The position numbers and the translations under genes were made by a program. Of a DNA stretch of 64,000 nucleotides, positions 1 through 10,107 are shown piece by piece. The stretch's first letter is position 1. Every line of letters begins with the position of its first letter. Source of the stretch: Tritrichomonas musculus (taxonomy: Eukaryota > Parabasalia > Tritrichomonadida > Tritrichomonadidae); the NCBI GenBank assembly GCA_039105265.1, contig JAPFFF010000074.1:62001-126000 (forward strand), given 5' to 3'. The notes beneath the pieces were generated by a model, which was not told the origin of the DNA, did no database searches, and worked only from the letters and a program-made list of their open reading frames with translations.

Positions 1-2643
1 GCAATTTATTATCCACTACGAACAACAGAAAGTATAAAAAAAGCCAAAAAGGAAAGACAATGGATTCATCTTTATCCAAAACATTACAAATTATCTGATG
101 AAGAAAATGATGTAAAATATTCATTTACTTATTCAGAAGAATTAAAGCAAAAAATCGCAGCAATAAGAGCTATTTCGTTCTTAAACGTTCAAAAATTGAC
201 AGAAACGGCCAATCTCATAAACAGTGAAGTGAATTCAAATGAATTACAACCATTTACAGATACATATGGAAGTATTTTTGCAATTTCTGCTCTTTTAAAA
301 GAATATAAAAATGACCCAAATAAGATGATTGTAAAATGTCTGAAGAAAAATCCTATAATAAAATCACGCAAACCAAATAGAATCAATTCATATTGTTTAA
401 TTTTAGACTTTTCTTTTCGACTATCAAATGAAAATCCAAAATTAATGACAGGAATCATTATAAATATTTTAGAAAAAGCAGTAAGAAAAGTAATTAAGAA
501 AAAAATTGATTTGATTATAGAAAAAAGTGATTCAGAAAAAAATGATTCAGAAAATTTCACGAATAAGATATTTTTACATAAAGAAATATCTGATTTAAAA
601 ATAAATCAAGGTAAAATTTTGTCTGAATTCAAAGATTATGAATTTCCATTTTTGAAACAAATCGAAAACGTAATTATTTCATTCATTAGTATATCACAAA
701 TTGCAGCTGCAGCGATAATTGCATCATCACTTCTCTTTAAAAAAATTGACTTAGAGACGATTAAAGAAATGACTTTCAAGTATTTTAGAATCGAATCTTG
801 TAATATTTTTCATTATGAAGATCAGATTTTTACACATTTTTTCACAAATATAAACAAATGTAAAAATGAAGAAGAAATTAGCAGATATGCAGAATATTAT
901 CTTTTAGAAATGATTGATTCTTCATTTGTGCATGCTTATTCTATTTTTGATGCACAATTTAAATGTGATTCTATGAAAGTTTTTTCATATTCACTAACAA
1001 AATTTACTACTACTTCAATAGTTGATGTTTTTCATTATTATCTTGAAAATGAGACAAATGAATCATTTATTAATCATATCATTGATCCAATTGAACGAAT
1101 AATAGATCAAAAGAATATTCCCAAATTTTATATTTTTACAATATTATCTTTAATGCCAAAAGAAACAGCAATTTACGCATTATACATGTCATTATCCAAC
1201 TTCGAAAATGATTGGTACAATCATTTATTAAAGATTGTTGAAATTATCAAAGACGATGTCACTTTTAAAGAAGTATATAATGATCTATTATCATTAACAA
1301 TAGAAATAATGAGAGATCAAAAATATGTAAAAAGTTCAATTCAATATAAAGAAAGCACTAAAAACATGGAAAAAATAATTACAAAAGAAATAGAAAAAGC
1401 AATTGAAAAATTATATAAACTTCAAGAAAAATCAATAATAAAAGCACGAGAGAATATTAGTAAACAAACGGACATTGATATAATTGAAGATCAAATCAAG
1501 TTGTATATTGATAATATAATATGCAATGAAACTATTAAAAGCAAATTTGACATATATTTAAAAGAATCAAAAAATGAAATTTTAAATATCAGAAGGCAAC
1601 AAATAGAACTTTTAATTGATTATGATAAAATGCCAACTGAAAAATGTATTTTCGATGAATCTATTTTAGATATAAAAAATATATGTGAAAGAGCATCAAA
1701 AGAACTTATTACAGTTGCTCATTTATTTAAAATTTCTGATGAATCAAGAAATAAAATTAATTTAATTTTGTCCAAAAAAATTCAAACAGATGCTTCAATT
1801 GAATTTCCAATAATTGCAATGGCTGCAAGAGCTTTCAATATCGTTGAAATGGCACCGATTACGAACATCCTTTCTCAGTTTACATATTTATTTGATCAAT
1901 CTGAAGGTGAAGAACCCAATTTGAGAGAATTACTGGCATTACTCTCTGCGAATATTCATATTCTTTCTCCAAAAGATGAAAAACGTCAATTTTTAAAAAT
2001 AGTTCCATTGAATGATAATGAAAAAATAGAAGACATTGAAAAAATCGATTCTGATAGTTATGATTATAATGATAATGATGATGCAGATGATCAATTAATT
2101 TTAGGCGCACTTAAATCAAAAAGTTTAAATAAAGCAATACCACATAGGAAAATAAATTATTCGAAAAATAATAGTGAAATATTGAAATATTATGAATATC
2201 AAATAAATTTGTGTGAAATAGAAAGAGCTAGAGATATACTTAAACTTGGTAAATCATCCTGGACTAACGATGCTTGGAAAACATTTTTATATTGTTTTAA
2301 TTTAAGGATGAAAAATCTTGGAATCCAATTCAATCTTTCTGATGATTATGATAAATCATTTTGTCCATTCAAAATTGATGAAGGAATTAATATTGTATTA
2401 AAATTTTATCCTCTTACACGAATTCATGAAATATTTCAAAATAAAGAAAAATTTAATTGCTTCATTGGACAATACAGTGATAAACATAAAGAAATCATTC
2501 AAGCTTTCATTAGAAGTTTTGATGATGTTGATCTAATAGTTACTTCATTGTATTTGAGAAAAAGAACATATTTTGATCGCACATTAGAAAAATTAAAAAT
2601 TATATATGATTACCCGTATTCAAAAACATCTAAAATAAAGTAA
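1..2643 (+). CDS. Large helical host protein, 3' part, unrecognised
   Basis: The reading frame is open from base 1, so the gene begins left of the window; at least 880 residues are visible. The composition is rich in Lys, Glu, Ile, Asn and Asp with many helix-forming stretches and no obvious catalytic motif. There is one acidic low-complexity patch (SYDYNDNDDADD, about bases 2056-2094). The general look is that of an alpha-solenoid or scaffold protein, but I recognise no family. The stop codon TAA sits in TAAAAG, fitting the parabasalid habit of overlapping the stop codon with a UAAA polyadenylation signal. It is the only long gene here that is clearly not part of a mobile element. Coding status is secure; function is unknown. 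Confidence 0.75.
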   Translation, partial: AIYYPLRTTESIKKAKKERQWIHLYPKHYKLSDEENDVKYSFTYSEELKQKIAAIRAISFLNVQKLTETANLINSEVNSNELQPFTDTYGSIFAISALLKEYKNDPNKMIVKCLKKNPIIKSRKPNRINSYCLILDFSFRLSNENPKLMTGIIINILEKAVRKVIKKKIDLIIEKSDSEKNDSENFTNKIFLHKEISDLKINQGKILSEFKDYEFPFLKQIENVIISFISISQIAAAAIIASSLLFKKIDLETIKEMTFKYFRIESCNIFHYEDQIFTHFFTNINKCKNEEEISRYAEYYLLEMIDSSFVHAYSIFDAQFKCDSMKVFSYSLTKFTTTSIVDVFHYYLENETNESFINHIIDPIERIIDQKNIPKFYIFTILSLMPKETAIYALYMSLSNFENDWYNHLLKIVEIIKDDVTFKEVYNDLLSLTIEIMRDQKYVKSSIQYKESTKNMEKIITKEIEKAIEKLYKLQEKSIIKARENISKQTDIDIIEDQIKLYIDNIICNETIKSKFDIYLKESKNEILNIRRQQIELLIDYDKMPTEKCIFDESILDIKNICERASKELITVAHLFKISDESRNKINLILSKKIQTDASIEFPIIAMAARAFNIVEMAPITNILSQFTYLFDQSEGEEPNLRELLALLSANIHILSPKDEKRQFLKIVPLNDNEKIEDIEKIDSDSYDYNDNDDADDQLILGALKSKSLNKAIPHRKINYSKNNSEILKYYEYQINLCEIERARDILKLGKSSWTNDAWKTFLYCFNLRMKNLGIQFNLSDDYDKSFCPFKIDEGINIVLKFYPLTRIHEIFQNKEKFNCFIGQYSDKHKEIIQAFIRSFDDVDLIVTSLYLRKRTYFDRTLEKLKIIYDYPYSKTSKIK

Positions 2644-2701
2644 AAGTAAAACATTAACACCAAAAATTATTTTCACTGTTTTTCAAAAAATGCAAAAAAA
2701 T

Positions 2702-2773
2702 GCTTCTATCGCGGATCGAACGCGCGACCTTCCGCTTACTAGGTGAACGCTATAACCACTAAACTACAGAAGA
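2702..2773 (-). tRNA. tRNA-Thr (AGT), slightly irregular
   Basis: The minus strand folds as a 72-nt cloverleaf with the correct arm lengths (7-2-4-8-4-1-5-7-5-5-5-7-5-7). The anticodon loop CTAGTAA gives AGT (Thr). The TA at positions 8-9, the D-loop AGTGGTTA and the T-loop TTCGATC are canonical. Acceptor ends TCTTCTG and TAGAAGC followed by A resemble eukaryotic tRNA-Thr (GCTTCT...AGAAGC-A). A run of seven T follows on the minus strand (2694-2700), a good Pol III terminator. Each of the four stems has one mismatched pair (1-72, 13-22, 30-40, 49-65), so it is either a diverged gene or an early pseudogene. It starts 58 bp past the end of the upstream gene. Confidence 0.7.
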
Positions 2774-2936
2774 TTATGTTTCATTAATTATTTATTTAAA
2801 TTAATGAAAAAAAATTTTGGGAAATACTATTTGCCCCCAATCCTTTTTGCCCCCAACGGTTAAGGTGAATATTGACCTTGTATCGTACCATTGAAAAAAT
2901 CAGCCAGAACTTTTTGAACGCATATTGACCATTTAT

Positions 2937-3160
2937 TCTTAATATAATAAAACAAAACCCCAAAAAAATAAGACCTGAACTTATCCAGCCATCATATTGT
3001 TTTAAAATATTTTGGATAATAATTAATTTAAGTATATTATTATTTGCATTTGTAATTAAAATTGTAAACTATTTTATTTCTTTTTGATTAAGATATTTTT
3101 ATAAAAAAAATTTTTTCAGTTATTTTTTTCATAAAGCTCATAGAATTTAATTTTTTTATT
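2937..3160 (+). repeat. Direct repeat, copy 1
   Basis: About 224 bp that recur almost unchanged at 4063-4287. The shared text starts TCTTAATATAATAAAAC and includes a less AT-rich block around GACCTGAACTTATCCAGCC. I see only a few differences between the copies. It contains, in inverse orientation, the sequence that begins the Helitron-like modules at 4341 and 5607 (about 3065-3087). Nature unknown. Confidence 0.8.
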
Positions 3161-3164
3161 TTTA

Positions 3165-4030
3165 TAAAGGTCGTACAACTAAATTGAATAAAAAATAAAA
3201 TTAAATAAATTTATATTTATCTTAATAAATAATTTATTTAATAATTATAATATATAATTTATATATTTTATATCCAATATTATAAAATATAATGGTTGAA
3301 ATAAAGACTTTAATTAAAATACAATATATATCGATTTCTTATATATTTGCATCATTTAAAAAATATAGATGTCATTTGAATGGATATACTATGTGTTATA
3401 CAAATAATATTTTACTTTTTGACGAAATCCTTCAGTAATTGAAATATTAAACTTTTTATATTTATGAAACCAATCAACTAAATCTTCATTTTTAGAAAAA
3501 ACTGACATTTGATTTAGAATGAAATTCAAATATATTAGAAAGTAAATGCATATAAATAAAATTGTATTCTTCATTTGGCTCCTGTAACGTCCAATTTTTT
3601 TAAAATCATCATTTAATAATTCAACAAATTCAATTTTTCTGCATTTTTAGCTAAAAAATGAATTTTTTTTTTCAATAATAATAACTATTTTTATATAACA
3701 CTTAATGTTTTAAAAGCATATAAAAAGATATCAAAAGAATTAATGATTAGAATAAATTATATAAAAAGTTATCGCTATTCTAAATTTTTATAAAGTGTTA
3801 TAAAATTCTTATCAAAAATAATTAAAATAAATTGAGATAAAATACTCAAATTTATTTTCTGAAGAAAATTTAATATATACTTATATCCTTTTAGTTTTTA
3901 TTTTAATTTGAAATTTGTACGATGTAAATATTTATAAAACAGATTATTATTATTATTATAATAAAATATAATTAGTTTAAACAAACCAATCATTGAGTTT
4001 TACTGTTAAAATTCAGTTGTACGACCTTTA
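3165..4030. mobile_element. Small TA-flanked inverted-repeat element (candidate Tc1/mariner-type, non-autonomous)
   Basis: The element proper is 3167-4028 (862 bp). It begins AAGGTCGTACAACT and ends with the inverse AGTTGTACGACCTT; the match continues for a few more bases with one mismatch. TA dinucleotides flank both ends (3165-3166 and 4029-4030), as expected for Tc1/mariner-type insertion. The interior is very AT-rich. No convincing transposase is present; the longest frame (61 codons, minus, 3389-3574) does not resemble one. It lies between the two copies of the 224-bp direct repeat. Terminal structure is directly seen; superfamily assignment is inference. Confidence 0.55.
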
Positions 4031-4062
4031 TTTTTATTTTTTTTTTTTTTTTAATTAATTTA

Positions 4063-4287
4063 TCTTAATATAATAAAACAAAACCCCAAAAAAATAAGAC
4101 CTGAACTTATCCAGCCATCATGTTGTTTTAAAATATTTTGGATAATAATTAATTTAAGTATATTATTATTTGCATTTGTAATTATAATTGTAAACTATTT
4201 TATTTCTTTTTGATTAAGATATTTTTATAAAAAAATTTTTTCAGTTATTTTTTTCATAAAGCTCATAGAATTTAATTTTTTTATTTT
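4063..4287 (+). repeat. Direct repeat, copy 2
   Basis: Second copy of the repeat at 2937-3160, nearly identical. It is followed by a T-rich tract up to the start of the first Helitron-like module at 4341. Confidence 0.8.
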
Positions 4288-4425
4288 TTATTTTTTATTT
4301 TTATTTTTTTATTTTTTTTTTTTTTTTTTTAATTAATTTATCAAAAAGAAATAAAATAGTTTAATCTCATAGCCAGATAAATCCCACAACCAGATAATCC
4401 TACCGCCAGAAAATATTATCATAAA

Positions 4426-5392
4426 TATTGACAAACATTGATGCTAGCAACAGATAAATATTGATGCTAACAACAGATAAACATTGATGCTAGCAACAGA
4501 TAAATATTGATGCTAACAACAGAAAAACATCGATGCTAACAACATACAAACATCGATGCTGACAACAGATAAACATCGATGCTGACAACAGAAAAACATC
4601 GATGCTAACAACATACAAACATCGATGCTGACAACAGAAAAACATCGATGCTAACAACAGACAAACATCGATGCTGACAACAGATAAACATCGATGCTAA
4701 CAACATACAAACATCGATGCTAGCAACAGATAAATATTGATGCTAACAACATACAAACATCGATGCTGACAACAGATAAACATCGATGCTGACAACAGAA
4801 AAACATCGATGCTAACAACATACAAACATCGATGCTGACAACAGAAAAACATCGATGCTAACAACAGACAAACATTGATGCTAACAACAGAAAAACATCT
4901 ATGCTAACAACAGAAAAACATCTATGCTAACAACAGAAAAACATCTATGCTAACAACAGAAAAACATTGATGCTGACAACAGAAAAACATCTATACTAAC
5001 AACATTCAAACATCGATGCTGACAACAGAAAAACATCTATGCTAACAACAGACAAACATCGATGCTGACAACAGAAAAACATCGATGCTAACAACAGACA
5101 AACATTGATGCTAACAACAGAAAAACATCTATGCTAACAACATACAAACATCTATGCTAACAACATTCAAACATCGATGCTGACAACAGAAAAACATCTA
5201 TGCTAACAACAGACAAACATTGATGTTGACAACAGAAAAACATCTATGCTAACAACATACAAACATTGATGTTGACAACAGAAAAACATCTATGCTAACA
5301 ACAGACAAACATTAATGCTAACAACAGATAAACATCTATGCTAACAACAGATAAACATCTATGCTAACGACAGACAAACATTGATGTTAATA
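4426..5392 (+). repeat. 23-bp minisatellite array, module 1
   Basis: Roughly 42 head-to-tail copies of a 23-bp unit with core ACATCGATGCTAACAAC. Variation is concentrated at a few positions (ATCGAT, ATCTAT or ATTGAT; AGATAA, AGAAAA, AGACAA or ATACAA), giving higher-order patterns of two or three units. The unit length is not a multiple of three, so it is not a protein repeat. Confidence 0.9.
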
Positions 5393-5569
5393 ACTGATTC
5401 GCGTTTTTGCTAATTACAAACTTTTGTTAGTTTTTTTACAGAAAGCATTAATAAAGTTTTTTATGCTATGCTAATTTTAGAATAAAATTTTGACTAAATT
5501 ATTGTTTATTTGAATGCCTTTTATATAGATATTGTCTTTTTTCTAAAAGAAAAAAAACTGTGTACTAGA

Positions 5570-5596
5570 CACTTTTTGAACGCAGTTCAAAAAGTG
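5570..5596 (+). other. 3' subterminal hairpin of Helitron-like module 1
   Basis: CACTTTTTGAAC, loop GCA, then GTTCAAAAAGTG: a perfect 12-bp stem with a 3-nt loop. It is followed by 10 nt to the module end. An identical hairpin sits at 56333-56359. Confidence 0.85.
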
Positions 5597-5606
5597 GCGT
5601 TCCTTG

Positions 5607-6079
5607 TCAAAAAGAAATAAAATAGTTTAATCTCATACCCAGATAAATCCCACAGCCAGATAAATCCCACAACCAGATAATCCTACCGCCAGATAATATT
5701 ATCTTAAATATTGACAAACATTGATGCTAGCAACAGATAAATATTGATGCTAACAACAGATAAACATTAATGCTTACAACATACAAACATCGATGCTAAC
5801 AACAGATAAACATCTATGCTAACAACAGATAAACATAGATGCTAACAACAGATAAACATAGATGCTAACGACAGACAAACATAGATGCTTACAACATACA
5901 AACATCGATGCTAACAACAGATAAACATCTATGCTAACAACAGATAAACATCTATGCTAACAACAGATAAACATAGATGCTAACAACAGATAAACATAGA
6001 TGCTAACGACAGACAAACATAGATGCTTACAACATACAAACATCGATGCTAACAACAGACAAACATAGATGCTAACGAC
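5607..6079 (+). mobile_element. Helitron-like module 2, left piece (interrupted by Maverick B)
   Basis: Starts immediately after module 1 with the same TCAAAAAGAAATAAAATAG text and the same GATAAATCCCAC / ATAATCCTACCGCCAGA leader, then enters the 23-bp minisatellite (from about 5708). Maverick B is inserted within a repeat unit at 6079/6080. The module resumes at 55653 and ends at 56369, about 1190 bp in total without the insertion. Confidence 0.55.
5708..6079 (+). repeat. 23-bp minisatellite array, module 2 left part
   Basis: About 16 units of the same 23-bp repeat as in module 1. The last six bases, AACGAC (6074-6079), are the left target-site duplication of Maverick B. Confidence 0.85.
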
Positions 6080-6138
6080 AGTAGTAATGGTCTGTGCGGG
6101 ATGACCATCTAATAATTTTACTCGTACCTTGCCCAGCA
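6080..6138 (+). repeat. Left TIR of Maverick B, outer 59 bp
   Basis: Outermost part of the left 696-bp TIR of B; the rest is displaced to 34796-35432 by the insertion of Maverick A. The uninterrupted sequence is seen in the right TIR (54951-55646). It includes the hairpin-capable pair ATGGTC / GACCAT just inside the terminal AGTAGTA. Confidence 0.9.
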
Positions 6139-6324
6139 AGTAGTATAGTATAGGCGGTGTCTCATACTTCACCACCGCCTACACTGCTCGCCACCAAGCT
6201 CAGGTACACCTTCGCTTGGGCCTCGCTACCCGGCCAAATACCCTCTGAAAACCTATCGTAAGTACACACTCTCTACTTTCACTATTCCACCAATGTCATT
6301 TCCAAGGTATGGAGTAGTTTTTGA
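6139..6324 (+). repeat. Left TIR of Maverick A
   Basis: 186 bp matching 34605-34790 in inverse orientation with about one mismatch. Inside the terminal AGTAGTA lies a 9-bp stem, TAGGCGGTG / CACCGCCTA, able to form a hairpin. Markedly more GC-rich than the element interior. The remaining bases to the first gene (6325-6363) are AT-rich with no feature. Confidence 0.93.
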
Positions 6325-6363
6325 ATTCTACACTCGAAAAAATATCTATCAACTTTTATTTTT

Positions 6364-9300
6364 TTACTGTAATGAATGTATTACATTCTTAGTGTTATCT
6401 TCAGCTAAGATACCATTTGATGTAAAGAATGAAGAATTAATCAATATGTAATTAGCTGTTGCATTGATCATGAGATTGCTACTACTTAATGGAAATTCAA
6501 TATTGTTTAACCAGATCTTAGTTGGTTCACATTGATATTCATACTTAGGCGTATTATTAACGTTGAATGATATACTGATTTTGATTTCTTTAACACTGGT
6601 GACATTATCTCTGGTTTCATTATAAGTCAAATAGAGTGTTCCATCATATTCGTCAAGTTGTTTCTCGAATTGATAATGAATGGTATTACTATTCGTTATA
6701 TTGAATGTGTAGTTGATTCGTGCTATTTTATTCATTAAAGCGTTTAACTTTGTTTTTAATGATTCATTCTCTTGTTGTAGATTTGATATCTGACTGTTCA
6801 TTGTTACGATTTTAGTAACATTATCACCTACTATATAAGATAGATCTTGATAAGATTTAGCATATGAATCCAACTCACTCTTCAACGCATATCTATCGAG
6901 ATCATCCATAGTAGCATAATCATCTGGCATATCACTCTTCAACATATACTCATTCAATGTTGATGTTAACTGTGATGTTGTAACATGATTGGTTGGTATC
7001 TCACTCTTCAATGCTATTTTATCATGCTTCAATATTTTTTCCGCTAATATTAATTTGGTATCAAAATAGTCTGCCCCGTTATCGATGTAAAAGCATAGAC
7101 CATTACTATCGCTTTTATAATAGGTCAAGTAATAAGTTGTTCCGTCAATTTCAAAACCGACATTAACATCTCCATCTTCAGTAATAACACCATTATATTC
7201 AAACATATAATCGAACTCTTTTACAAAGCCATCGTTATTTGATATTGTTCCAACAAGGTGAATTCCACTAGTCAATGTTATTTTGACCTCCCATGATCCT
7301 GAACTATCTTGTACGTTTTCAAATGGCACTTCAATAGATTCTTTGTATATCAAATCATTTTTGCTTCGATATTTTGCATCCGCTTCCTCTTTTGTATACA
7401 GGTTATCCATATTAACCATATTATTTTTTAATTCATCTAATGCTTCATTAACCTCATCAACAGTTGGGAATTCATTTAAAGTCGTAGCTAGAGCAGTATC
7501 ATTCTTTTCTATCTGCTCATGTAATGTATCTATCTTCTTATGTAATGCATCTATATCACAAGTATATGCTAAATCATTTGTAGTAAATTCCATTCTTCTT
7601 TTTGCTGTATTTTCTTTTATCTGTATTCCACCAACCCTATGATTATTTGGGTTTGATATAACAAATGTTTTGTCATTCAAAGTGCAGCTAGGAAAATCAT
7701 TTGTTCCTTGGTAATTAATTGTTCCACCAGTAATATTAATAGTAACTATATTCTCTTCATAATCAACATCATTGTATTCACTAACTTTTTGCACCAAAAA
7801 TCGTGCTTTGATTGTTCCATCTGTGATAACATCTTCTGCTTCCAAATGAACCTCTCCATTAACAAATTTACCAACAACATCTATTATGTCATCTCTAACC
7901 AAATCTGTTGATGACACACTCTTCTCTACAGTAGTCGCTAATGTTTTTATCATTGGTTTCATCGTATGACGGAATCTCTTACACATATCCATTGTTGATG
8001 TTAATGTCATGGCTACTTTGGACGGATCATCAAGTTCATCAGTAAAGTTTATTTCATTAACAGGTACATACTCCTCATCGCACCAAGCTATAATATTATT
8101 TAGTTTATCTTTGTTAGATAACGAACGCATCATTCTACCAACTGGAATAGATACCATATCACCAAAGAATACATCAGCTCCAATATCAGGTAGTTCGTCA
8201 GTGAGCTTACCAGCAATGTCTTCTACAACATTTGTACCAACATCAGACACCTTGGTTACAGTATTTATTAATTCCCTACCCCCAGTTTGTGCTGCTTTAG
8301 ATGCAAATGATAATGCTTTACCAGCAACACCTATACCAGTAGCACCTAATACACAACCAACAGCACCTAAAGCAATACCTATGTTAGCTTTCATATCTAC
8401 CTTATCCACTTCTTTTTGTAAATATTTTGTCTTCGCTGCTTGTTCTGCCATCTCTGAGTTCAATGTCTCTACATTGTTCTTTATATCTTTCACGTCATAA
8501 GAAACCACATCAACAGTATTTGTAACCATGTTTAGATCTGATCGCATAGTCATAATGTTATCAGCTGTAATTATCTTCGAAGAAGTAATATTGAAGTCCG
8601 TATACAAAGTTGTGGCTGCATCTGGTCTTGGAGTAATCTCATAAAATTGTTGTTGAATAATGAACTTAAAAGCATTTGTTGTTGGATCCCAGTTAACTTC
8701 TTCTATAGGATCCGTGTACTGTTGACGTAAATAGAGTTCGATATCTCTAGTCGCGATGTTAATGTTACTGCTGGACCAATAATAGTTAATTTTTTCAATA
8801 CTATCTAATTCAGCAATCAAATCTATGTCGTACCCATAATGTTCGTTCTTATGTAGTTCATCCCATCTAAAAGTAAGCCTGTTACTCGCTCCATCAAGTG
8901 ACATATCGTAAACAATTTTGTCTATACGGTTCAACAACGACTCTACCTCTTCTTTATTACTGTTTTGGATCTGTAATTGTAGCGGTAAATAATCGTATCC
9001 TTCTTTAGTATATATCTCTACTGTTGAATCACATCTATCTATTTCTATGCTATGTGCAGAACCATTTGCCTCTGTACCATCTTTGAACAACAACTTTGTA
9101 GTGCCATTGGCGAACATCACTTTCATGAAATTTTCATTAGTATCATCCAACAACATCTTATTCCATTCACTACGTTTGCATCTGACATAGCATCCACTTG
9201 CTCCATAATTATTTTTGTTTACACGAAGATATTGCTTACTGCTCTCTATTTTCCCATTGCTACATCCTTGCATGTTCTCTCCAACCCATTTTGTTCCATC

Positions 9301-10080
9301 CCATATTAGGCTCCATCTATTACCAAAACAGTGTTCAGTAAATGTAAAATTAAGGTTAATGGGTATTGTATAATCATTTGGAATTCGATATATCATCTTG
9401 TAGTAATCAACAGAGTCGACATTCACTGTAGTTACGACACTTGGTTTATAAAAGTAATGAACATCTGATTCATACAACTGAAGAGCATTACGAGCATCTA
9501 TTACATCACACTTGACTACTGGCTTCTTCGCAACCATCGAGTCTTGCTTTAGTAAGTACTGTATCGATAGCTCCCCATTCATGTATAATGAATATGGATT
9601 CACACCGAGTCTAGTATCAAATGCTATAAAGAACTCAGGGCCGAATGTAGTCCAATGCGTGACCATACATTTAAGATCAGTACGACATGTAATACACGGA
9701 CCTTTTGCTTGATGATTTTCAACGTATGCAGTAAATTCTTTCACTAGATTGCCTTCATAATCGTATATCACTTCTTTCCTAAGTATGAATTTGAATACGA
9801 CAGTTACGTCAGGAGCAGCTATTATCTTATTTAGTACGTCATTTGACATATTAATTTTCAGGATGTTGTAGTTAGCCATCGACAGTGATTCATCTTTATA
9901 GGCTGTTATGTTCCCATTTTTGATTTCATATTCAGGATAACCTTCTACTTCTTCAAACCAGCTTCCTCCTTGTACATATCCATCCAAATCACTCAGCGTT
10001 AATAATTCACTTCCTTTCCTAGTAGCATCTCCTACCTTAAATTGTATGTCTCCAATGAATTTTGTTGTCGTCTCGTCCAT
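6364..10080 (-). CDS. Large virion-surface/fibre-type protein, paralogue 1 (Maverick A)
   Basis: 1238 aa. It shares several blocks with the next gene: FGNRWSLIWDG (versus FGHYWELTWDG), the QQQFYE block, and a segment around ADNIMTMRSDLN. The two are therefore diverged tandem paralogues. The middle has a Gly/Ala-rich hydrophobic stretch (about residues 563-590) flanked by predicted coiled coil. The C-terminal third has short repeats of the DDYATMDDLDRYALKSEL type, reminiscent of phage tail-fibre shafts, then a coiled coil and a beta-rich tail. The size, repeats and hydrophobic stretch fit an attachment or entry protein; that is inference. Starts at ATG and ends near the left TIR. Confidence 0.6.
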   Translation of the reverse strand: MDETTTKFIGDIQFKVGDATRKGSELLTLSDLDGYVQGGSWFEEVEGYPEYEIKNGNITAYKDESLSMANYNILKINMSNDVLNKIIAAPDVTVVFKFILRKEVIYDYEGNLVKEFTAYVENHQAKGPCITCRTDLKCMVTHWTTFGPEFFIAFDTRLGVNPYSLYMNGELSIQYLLKQDSMVAKKPVVKCDVIDARNALQLYESDVHYFYKPSVVTTVNVDSVDYYKMIYRIPNDYTIPINLNFTFTEHCFGNRWSLIWDGTKWVGENMQGCSNGKIESSKQYLRVNKNNYGASGCYVRCKRSEWNKMLLDDTNENFMKVMFANGTTKLLFKDGTEANGSAHSIEIDRCDSTVEIYTKEGYDYLPLQLQIQNSNKEEVESLLNRIDKIVYDMSLDGASNRLTFRWDELHKNEHYGYDIDLIAELDSIEKINYYWSSSNINIATRDIELYLRQQYTDPIEEVNWDPTTNAFKFIIQQQFYEITPRPDAATTLYTDFNITSSKIITADNIMTMRSDLNMVTNTVDVVSYDVKDIKNNVETLNSEMAEQAAKTKYLQKEVDKVDMKANIGIALGAVGCVLGATGIGVAGKALSFASKAAQTGGRELINTVTKVSDVGTNVVEDIAGKLTDELPDIGADVFFGDMVSIPVGRMMRSLSNKDKLNNIIAWCDEEYVPVNEINFTDELDDPSKVAMTLTSTMDMCKRFRHTMKPMIKTLATTVEKSVSSTDLVRDDIIDVVGKFVNGEVHLEAEDVITDGTIKARFLVQKVSEYNDVDYEENIVTINITGGTINYQGTNDFPSCTLNDKTFVISNPNNHRVGGIQIKENTAKRRMEFTTNDLAYTCDIDALHKKIDTLHEQIEKNDTALATTLNEFPTVDEVNEALDELKNNMVNMDNLYTKEEADAKYRSKNDLIYKESIEVPFENVQDSSGSWEVKITLTSGIHLVGTISNNDGFVKEFDYMFEYNGVITEDGDVNVGFEIDGTTYYLTYYKSDSNGLCFYIDNGADYFDTKLILAEKILKHDKIALKSEIPTNHVTTSQLTSTLNEYMLKSDMPDDYATMDDLDRYALKSELDSYAKSYQDLSYIVGDNVTKIVTMNSQISNLQQENESLKTKLNALMNKIARINYTFNITNSNTIHYQFEKQLDEYDGTLYLTYNETRDNVTSVKEIKISISFNVNNTPKYEYQCEPTKIWLNNIEFPLSSSNLMINATANYILINSSFFTSNGILAEDNTKNVIHSLQ

Positions 10081-10107
10081 TTAAGTCCAAAAAAATAATT
10101 CTCTATT

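Larger units (their letters stand above)
4341..5606 (+). mobile_element. Helitron-like non-autonomous module 1
   Basis: The module begins TCAAAAAGAAATAAAATAG directly after an A and ends CGTTCCTTG directly before a T, the first base of the next module. A 12-bp perfect hairpin (5570-5596) ends 10 nt before the 3' terminus. Most of the interior is a 23-bp minisatellite (about 4426-5392), followed by a unique tail of about 215 bp. No target duplication and no coding gene are seen. These are hallmark features of Helitrons: 5' TC, a subterminal 3' hairpin, A|T insertion, internal satellites and head-to-tail arrays. The 3' tetranucleotide CTTG departs from the usual CTRR, so the class is inferred. 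Confidence 0.5.

Noticed and set aside
3389-3574. 61-aa minus-strand open frame in the TA element
   Set aside because: AT-rich, no transposase motif, no support for coding.
2937-4287. Direct repeats as LTRs of a retroelement
   Set aside because: No reverse transcriptase, primer-binding site or LTR-type ends; the sequence between is explained by a TA-flanked inverted-repeat element.
4426-5392. CRISPR-like array
   Set aside because: The units are contiguous 23-bp repeats without spacers, in a eukaryotic mobile-element context; a minisatellite.
5957-6175. 72-aa minus-strand open frame
   Set aside because: It runs from the minisatellite across the B and A boundaries, so it is a chance frame in junction sequence.
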